Shown: piece after piece, positions 1 through 4,030 of the stretch | Layout: each line of letters starts with the position of its first letter | How positions within the stretch are numbered: the stretch's first letter is position 1 | Assembly: GCA_031272375.1 (NCBI GenBank) | Contig: JAISTY010000172.1 | Span: 1 to 6,646, forward strand | DNA: 6,646 nucleotides | From: Opitutaceae bacterium | GTDB taxonomy: Bacteria > Verrucomicrobiota > Verrucomicrobiia > Opitutales > Opitutaceae | Direction of reading: 5' to 3' | Translations under genes and position numbers: made by a program | Notes under the pieces: generated by a model | The model's input: only the letters and a program-made list of their open reading frames with translations | The model's database searches: none | What the model was told of the DNA's origin: nothing

Positions 1-2
1 TC

Positions 3-98
3 ACCGATACACGCGGCCCCGTGGACATCGAGGACCTCATCAGCAAATTCGCCTTCGGCTCCCTTGAGAAAACCGACGCCCAACCCGCGACCAAATGA
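3..98 (+). CDS. mlaD: MlaD-like MCE-family protein, C-terminal end only
   Basis: An open frame runs in from the left edge for 31 codons and ends with TGA at 96-98. The visible peptide reads TDTRGPVDIEDLISKFAFGS and then a short polar tail. It resembles the end of MlaD-type MCE proteins, where a helix with an E/D-D-L-I-x-x-F pattern follows the MCE barrel. MlaD is anchored in the inner membrane and forms the hexameric lipid channel of the MlaFEDB ABC transporter. The assignment rests mainly on context: the stop overlaps the start of mlaC in an ATGA, and mlaA follows. That is the usual gene company of mlaD. The MCE domain lies outside the window, so the family cannot be confirmed from what is visible. 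Confidence 0.65.
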   Translation, partial: TDTRGPVDIEDLISKFAFGSLEKTDAQPATK

Positions 99-694
99 AA
101 ACAATAACAACCGCCGCCACCGCCGCCTTCCTCCTCGCGACAACCCTCGCCGCCGCCCCCGCCGGCCCCGTTGACATGCTCCGCGACTCCGAGCGCGAAA
201 TCATCACCCTCCTCTACGACACGCCCGACGCCGGCAAATCCCCCGTCGAAACCCTCCGCCCCGTCGTCGGAAAGTATTTCGACACCACCGGCATGACCCG
301 CCGCGTCATCGGCCCCGCCTGGCGCGGCTACACCCCCGCCCAGCGCGAACGCGTCACCGCCCTCTTCACCGACCTCGTCCTCAACAGCTACGCCGGCAAC
401 TTCCGCCCCGGCGCGCGCCCCGCCATCACCTACGGCACGGTCACCCCGACCAGCGACAATCCGCCGCGCGTCAGGGCCGCCACCGTCCTCGAATACGAGG
501 GCAAACAATACAACGTCACCTACTGCCTCGAACAACTCCCCGCCGGCTGGCGCGTCTTCGACATCATCGGCGAGGGCGTCAGCCTCATCGGCAACTACCA
601 GGCCCAGTTCAAATCCCTCGTCGCCAAAGGCCCCGACGCCGTCATCGCCGCCCTCGCCAAAAACGCCGCCGCCTCCAAGGGCGCCGCGCCCTGA
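95..694 (+). CDS. mlaC: MlaC, periplasmic phospholipid-binding protein
   Basis: A 199-aa protein of the MlaC/Ttg2D (toluene-tolerance) family, a soluble periplasmic shuttle that carries phospholipid between outer-membrane MlaA and the inner-membrane MlaFEDB transporter. Residues 1-23 form a signal peptide with a short basic start, a hydrophobic core and Ala-rich cleavage sites near AAA-PA. The mature part has family landmarks: a Y-F-D-T-T-G-M-x-R-R-V-I-G segment at about 61-73, W76, and P-A-Q-R-E-R-V-T-x-L-F followed by L-x-x-S-Y-A-G-N-F at about 81-103. A beta-rich domain (VRAATVLEYEGKQYNVTYCL) and a W-R-V-F-D-I-I-G-E-G-V-S-L strand pair follow. Length is normal for the family. The start overlaps the mlaD stop (ATGA) and has no Shine-Dalgarno sequence, so translation is probably coupled to mlaD. 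The Ala-rich C-terminus is unremarkable. Confidence 0.9.
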   Translation: MKTITTAATAAFLLATTLAAAPAGPVDMLRDSEREIITLLYDTPDAGKSPVETLRPVVGKYFDTTGMTRRVIGPAWRGYTPAQRERVTALFTDLVLNSYAGNFRPGARPAITYGTVTPTSDNPPRVRAATVLEYEGKQYNVTYCLEQLPAGWRVFDIIGEGVSLIGNYQAQFKSLVAKGPDAVIAALAKNAAASKGAAP

Positions 695-704
695 ACCGCC
701 CCGC

Positions 705-718
705 GACAACCCGCCGCC
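705..718 (+). repeat. 14-bp dispersed repeat GACAACCCGCCGCC, copy 1
   Basis: Exact copy of GACAACCCGCCGCC placed immediately before the mlaA ATG, where a ribosome-binding site would be expected. Looser relatives occur inside mlaC at 139-154 (two extra bases) and 455-468 (two mismatches). Confidence 0.7.
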
Positions 719-1621
719 ATGCGCCGCGCCGGCCTCCTCCTCCTCGCCCTCGCCCTCGCGGCCCGCTGCCTTGGCGACGCCCCCGCCGACAACCCGCCGC
801 CGCGACAACCCGCCGCCGACGACTTCGACGACTACGACTACGCCGCCGCCTCCGTCACCGTCAGCGACCCCTTCGAGTCCTGGAACCGCGCCGTCTTCAA
901 ATTCAACGACGCCGCCTACGCCGCCGTCGTCCGCCCCGTCGCCGACACCTACGTCAAAATCGTCCCCTCCCTCCCGCGGCGCGGCATTTCCAATTTCTTT
1001 GAAAACCTCCGCGCCCCCCTCCGCCTCGCCGCCAACCTCCTCCAGGGCGACCTCGCGCAGGCCGGCCGCGAACTGGGCAAGTTCGCCGTCAACACCACCG
1101 CCGGTCTCGCCGGCCTCGCCAAAGTCTCCGAGAAAATCCCCCCGCTCGCCGACGGCGCCCGCCCGCTCGCCGACACCGCCCAGACCCTCGGCTTCTACGG
1201 CATCCCCGCCGGCCCCTTTTTCGTCATCCCGCTCGCCGGCCCCATGACCGCCCGCGACGCCGCCGGCTACGTCGGCGATTACTACGCCTCGCCTTTCTCC
1301 TGGGACGGCCTCCGCCACACCCTCGTCCTCCGCTGGTGGTTCTACACCGCCGCCGGCTCCGTCAACGCCCTCAACGGCCTGCCCGGACTCCTCGCCGCCT
1401 ACGACCTCGCCGTGAAGTCCGCCATAGACCCCTACGTCGCCATGCGCGACGCCTACGTCCAATACCGCGACGCCATGCTCAAAAAACGCCCCCCGCCCGC
1501 CCCGCCCGGCCTGCGCCGCCCCGGCCCGCGCGGCCACTTTGTCCGCCCCCTCCTCCTGGCGAAACCCGCCCCCGCATCGTCCCCGGAGGAAACCGCGGCA
1601 TCCACCGGAAAAACCCCTTGA
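719..1621 (+). CDS. mlaA: MlaA (VacJ) outer-membrane phospholipid-removal lipoprotein
   Basis: A 300-aa MlaA/VacJ family protein. MlaA sits in the outer membrane, usually with a porin, and extracts phospholipid from the outer leaflet for transfer to MlaC. The diagnostic opening D-P-F-E-S-W-N-R-x-x-F-K-F-N is at residues 50-63. It is followed by R-P-V-A-x-x-Y, P-x-x-x-R-x-G-I-S-N-F-F-x-N-L, the L-L-Q-G-D segment, F-x-x-N-T-T-A-G-L-x-G, and the G-F-Y-G-I-P-x-G-P-F-F-V-I-P-L-x-G-P block. A Pro-rich tail of about 45 residues is extra to the core. The N-terminus is hydrophobic with a Cys at 17, but the residue before it is Arg (LAARC), which does not fit a normal lipobox. The residue 24-33 linker is encoded by two tandem copies of the 14-bp repeat. 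The gene starts 24 nt after mlaC with no Shine-Dalgarno sequence; the repeat sits directly against the ATG. Same operon as mlaC. Confidence 0.9.
   Translation: MRRAGLLLLALALAARCLGDAPADNPPPRQPAADDFDDYDYAAASVTVSDPFESWNRAVFKFNDAAYAAVVRPVADTYVKIVPSLPRRGISNFFENLRAPLRLAANLLQGDLAQAGRELGKFAVNTTAGLAGLAKVSEKIPPLADGARPLADTAQTLGFYGIPAGPFFVIPLAGPMTARDAAGYVGDYYASPFSWDGLRHTLVLRWWFYTAAGSVNALNGLPGLLAAYDLAVKSAIDPYVAMRDAYVQYRDAMLKKRPPPAPPGLRRPGPRGHFVRPLLLAKPAPASSPEETAASTGKTP
788..817 (+). repeat. 14-bp dispersed repeat, tandem copies 2 and 3
   Basis: Two exact copies of GACAACCCGCCGCC, at 788-801 and 804-817, separated by GC, inside mlaA just after the signal-peptide codons. They are read in different frames: the first gives D-N-P-P-P, the second R-Q-P-A-A. 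The identity is therefore at DNA level, not protein level. Confidence 0.75.
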
Positions 1622-1633
1622 CAACCCGCCGCC
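1620..1633 (+). repeat. 14-bp dispersed repeat, copy 4
   Basis: Exact copy of GACAACCCGCCGCC overlapping the mlaA stop codon (TGA at 1619-1621). Together with the bases before it, it creates a TTGACA hexamer at 1618-1623. That hexamer could serve as a -35 element, but no convincing -10 lies 16-18 bp downstream. Confidence 0.7.
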
Positions 1634-1721
1634 GCGCCGCGACTTTGCCGCCGTTCTTTCACAGGCTTCCTTTCCAAACCCAATTTCCCGCCGACGGGCG
1701 ACCGGCGGCGGGGGAACGAAC

Positions 1722-1793
1722 ATGCCCGACCCCGGCGCGCAAGCGGCAGGGAAGGGCATCATAAAGAGAAAGGTACGTATATGGTCCTCTTAA
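1722..1793 (+). CDS. possible 23-codon upstream ORF overlapping the small membrane peptide gene
   Basis: An ATG at 1722, preceded 5 nt upstream by the purine run GGGGGAA (1710-1716), opens a 23-codon frame ending in TAA at 1791-1793. Its product would be basic (G-K-G-I-I-K-R-K-V-R) and soluble, with no family resemblance. It overlaps the first codons of the 31-aa ORF in a different frame, so it could act as a leader that couples or limits translation of that ORF. A chance ORF is equally possible. A GC hairpin (CCCGCCG 1687-1693 with CGGCGGG 1706-1712) lies just before it. Confidence 0.2.
   Translation: MPDPGAQAAGKGIIKRKVRIWSS
1767..1774 (+). promoter_or_regulatory. Shine-Dalgarno-like site for the 31-aa ORF
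   Basis: The purine stretch AGAAAGGT ends 6 nt before the ATG at 1781, a good spacing and a partial match to the AAGGAGGT consensus. It matters because mlaC, mlaA, dxr and both PEP-CTERM genes show no comparable purine-rich site before their starts. Confidence 0.5.
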
Positions 1794-1876
1794 TCACAGC
1801 CTATACGGTCCTGGGTATGCTTGTGATCGTCGGCGCTTCCTACGCCGCGACCCTCAAGCGTATCTTCAGTAAATAA
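1781..1876 (+). CDS. 31-aa single-helix membrane peptide, unrecognised
   Basis: A complete 31-codon ORF from ATG at 1781 to TAA at 1874-1876. The product starts MVLLITAYTV and is hydrophobic through about residue 23, long enough for one membrane helix. It ends in the basic tail L-K-R-I-F-S-K. With no charge at the N-terminus and K26, R27 and K31 at the C-terminus, the positive-inside rule predicts N-out/C-in topology. Evidence that it is real: a spaced Shine-Dalgarno-like site, a strong terminator starting 10 nt after the stop, and codons (TTA, ACA, TAT, GGT, GCT, CGT, AGT) unlike the C-ending codons of all neighbours. I do not recognise a family. By size and shape it could be a small subunit of a membrane complex, like CydX or KdpF, but it shares no motif with those that I can see. 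It may be the last cistron of the mla transcript or have its own promoter. Confidence 0.6.
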   Translation: MVLLITAYTVLGMLVIVGASYAATLKRIFSK

Positions 1877-1885
1877 GACAACAAC

Positions 1886-1925
1886 ACCCGCGGGTGGCCT
1901 GGTGCCGCCCGCGGGTTTTCATTTT
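1886..1925 (+). terminator. rho-independent terminator after the 31-aa ORF
   Basis: A 13-bp stem pairs ACCCGCGGGTGGC (1886-1898) with GCCGCCCGCGGGT (1904-1916) around the loop CTGGT. One pair is a G-U wobble. The T-rich run TTTTCATTTT follows. This is a textbook intrinsic terminator for + strand transcription and would end the transcript carrying mlaA and/or the small ORF, separating it from dxr. Confidence 0.9.
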
Positions 1926-1931
1926 AACCAC

Positions 1932-1945
1932 GACAACCCGCCGCC
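1932..1945 (+). repeat. 14-bp dispersed repeat, copy 5
   Basis: Exact copy of GACAACCCGCCGCC in the 69-bp gap between the terminator and dxr. A one-mismatch copy (GACAACCTGCCGCC) lies inside dxr at 2196-2209. Confidence 0.7.
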
Positions 1946-1994
1946 GCCGGAAAAAACTCCCCTTCCGCCGCCCCCGCGTGCTTAAACCCCGCCC

Positions 1995-3158
1995 ATGAAA
2001 CGCATCGTCCTCCTCGGCGCCACCGGCTCCATCGGCGACTCCACCCTCCGCGTCATCGCCGCCCACCCGGAACAGCTCCGGCTCGTCGCCGTCGCCGCCA
2101 ATTCCAACTCGGACAAACTCCTCCAAATCGCCCGCGACCACCCCTCCGTCCGCCACGTCGCCCTCTGCGACGAAACCGCCGACGCCGCCGCCCGCGACAA
2201 CCTGCCGCCGGGCGTCGCCCTCCACGCCGGCCCCGCCGGCCTCCGCGAACTCGCCGTCCTCCCGGAGGCCGATGTTGTCCTCGTCGCCATCGTCGGCACC
2301 GCCGGCCTCCTCCCCGCCCTCGACGCCCTCGCCGCCCGCAAGGATCTCGCCCTCGCCTCCAAGGAAATCCTCGTCCTCGCCGGCGACCTCGTCATGGACA
2401 CCGCCGCCCGCTCCGGCGCCCGCCTCCTCCCCGTGGACAGCGAGCACAACGCCGTTTTCCAATGCCTCCAGGGACACCCGCCCGCGCACGTCTGCCGCGT
2501 CCACCTCACCGCCAGCGGCGGCGCCCTCCGCGACTGGCCGCTCGAACGCCTCCGCCATGCCACGCCCGCCGACGTCCTCAAGCATCCCAACTGGTCCATG
2601 GGACCGAAAATCACGACCGACTCCGCCACGCTCGCCAACAAGGGCCTTGAGCTGATCGAGGCGCAGAAACTTTTCGGACTGAAACCCTCGCAACTCGCCG
2701 CCGTTCTCCACCCGCAAAGTGTCGTCCACGCCCTTGTTGAGTTCACCGACGGCTCCACGCTCGCCCAGCTCTGCCCCCCCAGCATGACCTTCCCGATCCA
2801 GCACGCGCTCCTCCATCCGGAACGCTCCGGCTCGCCCGCCCTCCCGCCCCTCGACGTCGCCCGCCTTGGCACGCTCGCCTTCGCGCCTGTTGACGAGACC
2901 CGCTACCCCATGCTCCGCCTCGCCCGCGAGGTCATGAACGCCGGCGGAACCGCGCCCGCGATTTACAATGCCGCCAACGAAGCCGCCGTCGCCGCCTTTC
3001 TTGCCGACAAGCTGCCGTTCCACCGCATCGCGGAGATCACCGAGACCACCCTCCGCGAGGTGCCGGTGACGCACACCCGTTCCCTCGACGAAATCCTCGA
3101 AACCGACCTGCGCGCCCGCCGCGTCGCCGCCGCCCACATCGCCGCCAACTACGTGTGA
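1995..3158 (+). CDS. dxr: 1-deoxy-D-xylulose-5-phosphate reductoisomerase
   Basis: A 387-aa DXP reductoisomerase (IspC), the enzyme that rearranges and reduces DXP to 2-C-methyl-D-erythritol 4-phosphate with NADPH and a divalent metal. This is the first committed step of the MEP isoprenoid pathway, in the cytoplasm. The NADPH loop G-A-T-G-S-I-G is at residues 8-14. The metal-binding D-S-E-H-N is at 148-152 (D148, E150), and the third metal ligand E219 sits in N-K-G-L-E-L-I-E-A (215-223). The substrate and flexible-loop elements A-S-G-G-A-L-R (173-179), H-P-N-W-S-M-G (197-203) and H-P-Q-S-V-V-H (239-245) are also present. Length is normal and all catalytic landmarks are intact. A-S-K-E at 121-124 replaces the more common A-N-K-E. 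The start is the first ATG giving a complete nucleotide-binding strand; no Shine-Dalgarno sequence precedes it. A strong terminator upstream indicates separate transcription from mla. Confidence 0.97.
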   Translation: MKRIVLLGATGSIGDSTLRVIAAHPEQLRLVAVAANSNSDKLLQIARDHPSVRHVALCDETADAAARDNLPPGVALHAGPAGLRELAVLPEADVVLVAIVGTAGLLPALDALAARKDLALASKEILVLAGDLVMDTAARSGARLLPVDSEHNAVFQCLQGHPPAHVCRVHLTASGGALRDWPLERLRHATPADVLKHPNWSMGPKITTDSATLANKGLELIEAQKLFGLKPSQLAAVLHPQSVVHALVEFTDGSTLAQLCPPSMTFPIQHALLHPERSGSPALPPLDVARLGTLAFAPVDETRYPMLRLAREVMNAGGTAPAIYNAANEAAVAAFLADKLPFHRIAEITETTLREVPVTHTRSLDEILETDLRARRVAAAHIAANYV

Positions 3159-3189
3159 ACCGCAGGCAGGCCCTTGCCTCGGGCGTGAT

Positions 3190-3257
3190 TTCACCACAAA
3201 GTGCACAAAGGGTTTCCCGAAGGCCGCAAAGTATCCAATCCGTTGAACAGATGATAA
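3190..3257 (+). repeat. dispersed module A-left (CACAAAG ... TTGAACAGATGATAA)
   Basis: Contains CACAAAG at 3195-3201, CACAAAGGG at 3204-3212 and TTGAACAGATGATAA at 3243-3257. The same elements, in the same order, recur at 6081-6138 across the end of the PEP-CTERM gene, with 14 of 15 bases identical in the last element. An inverted partner lies at about 3452-3480. Confidence 0.65.
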
Positions 3258-3260
3258 ATA

Positions 3261-3414
3261 GACAGTTCTCTAAATAACCTGTCCCTTATTCCATTCGCCT
3301 TCGCCCCCCATTTTTAACCTGTCCCCAAATCTTCCTTTAACCTCTCCCCAACGTTTTAACCTATCCCCAAAGGGGCGCTCCCTCTCCCTCCCCGCCCAAT
3401 TATTAACCTGTCCC
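3261..3414 (+). repeat. cluster of five TAACCTGTCCCC-type repeats
   Basis: Copies start at 3275, 3315, 3338, 3357 and 3404 (TAACCTGTCCC, TAACCTGTCCCC, TAACCTCTCCCC, TAACCTATCCCC, TAACCTGTCCC). The first copy is part of an imperfect hairpin in which GACAGTT (3261-3267) faces AACCTGTC (3276-3283) with a bulged C. Copy-to-copy distances are 40, 23, 19 and 47 bp, so this is not a regular array. Confidence 0.7.
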
Positions 3415-3438
3415 TTCTGTTAGCCCTTCTGTTAGCCC
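3415..3438 (+). repeat. 12-bp tandem duplication TTCTGTTAGCCC
   Basis: Two exact adjacent copies (3415-3426 and 3427-3438) directly after the last TAACCTGTCCC copy. Confidence 0.8.
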
Positions 3439-3451
3439 TGCCTGCCCCCTC

Positions 3452-3520
3452 CTCATCCCTCTTATTATCTTCTGTTAAAAATCTCCGTGTCCTCCCCCCC
3501 TCCTCCGTGACCTCTGTGTA
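3452..3520 (-). repeat. dispersed module A-right, inverted relative to A-left
   Basis: Bases 3452-3476 match 6236-6260 at 23 of 25 positions (core TTATCTTCTGTT). The core is the reverse complement of the GAACAGA-GATAA element of the left modules. It is followed by a poly-A stretch and CTCCGTG/CCTCTGTG phrases, counterparts of the CACAAAG elements read in the other direction. Confidence 0.6.
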
Positions 3521-3689
3521 ATTTGCCCAGTCGTGGTGCCTCCGCTTGTCGCAAAATCGTCCCCACTTGCCGCAATTTCGATATTCGCCGCGCCCCGCCC
3601 ACCCTTAGTCTGCCTCTGTTTTCGTTCAACCGCGCCCTCCCCAATTCCCGTGTTTCTCCCAAAAACATTTCCCGCGTCTCCCACTGCGA

Positions 3690-3730
3690 GCTGGCAAGCC
3701 AGCCCGTCCAAAGCGGTGACAAGTCACCGC
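3690..3730. repeat. twin palindromes, REP-like pair
   Basis: Two perfect hairpins lie 9 bp apart: GCTGGC-AA-GCCAGC (3690-3703) and GCGGTGAC-AA-GTCACCGC (3713-3730). Both share the same CAAG centre. The pair has the form of REP-type intergenic palindromes. Read through, it yields Q-S-G-D-K-S-P-H-S, a peptide I recall from spurious ORFs in related genomes; that recollection is unverified. Confidence 0.75.
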
Positions 3731-3764
3731 ACTCCAAATCAACCCCGCGCATTCATTTCCGCCT

Positions 3765-3792
3765 TTTCTAATTTTGCATTTCTAATTTCTAA
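3765..3792 (+). repeat. heptamer tandem TTTCTAA, first copy
   Basis: Four 7-bp units in register: TTTCTAA, TTTTGCA, TTTCTAA, TTTCTAA. A matching tandem occurs at 6392-6423, upstream of the next exported-protein gene. Confidence 0.65.
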
Positions 3793-3796
3793 CTTC

Positions 3797-3815
3797 GCAA
3801 GTGAGAAGCACTTGC
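3797..3815. repeat. 7-bp perfect hairpin GCAAGTG/CACTTGC
   Basis: GCAAGTG (3797-3803) pairs with CACTTGC (3809-3815) around AGAAG. It lies directly after the heptamer tandem. It has no T-run, so it is unlikely to be a terminator. Confidence 0.6.
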
Positions 3816-3816
3816 T

Positions 3817-3826
3817 CCCCCCCCCC
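3817..3826 (+). repeat. C10 homopolymer
   Basis: Ten consecutive C residues about 200 bp upstream of the PEP-CTERM start codon. Such tracts are prone to slippage. A shorter C7 run lies near 3490. Confidence 0.85.
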
Positions 3827-3873
3827 TTCCCCTCTCTGTAATCAGCGAATTACCAGTTTGTTATAAACCAAAC

Positions 3874-3909
3874 CGCCCGTCGCGCGCCTTCCGGTGCCCG
3901 GGCGTTTTT
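3874..3909 (+). terminator. possible weak intrinsic terminator
   Basis: CGCCCG (3874-3879) pairs with CGGGCG (3899-3904). An inner helix GCGCC/GGTGC closes a TTCC loop, with an internal loop between the two helices. Five T residues follow. It is 700 bp from the nearest upstream gene (dxr), so it may only mark the end of an untranslated transcript or be another repeat hairpin. Confidence 0.3.
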
Positions 3910-3934
3910 CATGCCCAAACGCTCGCTCCGCTCG

Positions 3935-4017
3935 CTAATTAACAATTCACAATGCCGCGCGCGAAGCGCGCCTGACCCAATTACTCATCACTCATTATCC
4001 ATTACTAATTAACAATT
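3935..4017. repeat. paired CTAATTAACAATT repeats flanking a GC hairpin
   Basis: Exact 13-bp copies lie at 3935-3947 and 4005-4017, 70 bp apart. Between them is a GCGCGC-GAA-GCGCGC hairpin (3957-3971). The second copy ends 13 nt before the PEP-CTERM ATG. The inverted form (AATTGTTAATTA) occurs twice before the next gene, at 6457-6484. Confidence 0.7.
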
Positions 4018-4030
4018 AAACTTCTCCGCC

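Larger units (their letters stand above)
3159..4030. other. 870-bp gene-free repeat mosaic between dxr and the PEP-CTERM gene
   Basis: No credible gene lies here. GC content is visibly lower than in the flanking genes and C-ending codon structure is absent. The region is a patchwork of short repeats and hairpins: a small AGGCA/TGCCT hairpin (3164-3179), CACAAAG modules, a TAACCTGTCCCC cluster, Cys/Ser-like CTCCGTG phrases around 3483-3520, twin palindromes, a heptamer tandem, a C10 tract, a GC hairpin and two copies of CTAATTAACAATT. TATAAA at 3862-3867 could be a -10-like box, but I see no matching -35. A promoter for the PEP-CTERM gene must lie here or further upstream. Confidence 0.75.

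Noticed and set aside
1618..1646. Sigma-70 promoter using TTGACA at 1618-1623
   Set aside because: The -35 match is exact, but the hexamers 16-18 bp downstream are GC-rich and do not resemble TATAAT. The hexamer arises from the mlaA stop plus the 14-bp repeat.
1336..1764. 142-codon Arg/Pro-rich ORF overlapping the end of mlaA
   Set aside because: Alternate-frame shadow of mlaA: very high Arg/Pro content and no recognisable feature.
1866..3206. 446-codon open frame on the - strand, opposite dxr
   Set aside because: Same cause: a Gly/Glu/Val-rich translation with no motif, while the + frame is an unmistakable dxr.
3261..3438. CRISPR array
   Set aside because: Repeat units are only 11-12 bp, spacing varies from 19 to 47 bp, units are imperfect, and no cas gene is near.
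3465..3841. Overlapping ORFs of 78-102 codons on both strands in the dxr-PEP-CTERM gap
   Set aside because: They run through palindromes, the heptamer tandem and CTCCGTG repeats, have no Shine-Dalgarno site or domain, and their peptides are translations of the repeats.
3862..3867. TATAAA as a promoter -10 for the PEP-CTERM gene
   Set aside because: No acceptable -35 lies 16-18 bp upstream, so it is noted only as a loose possibility.
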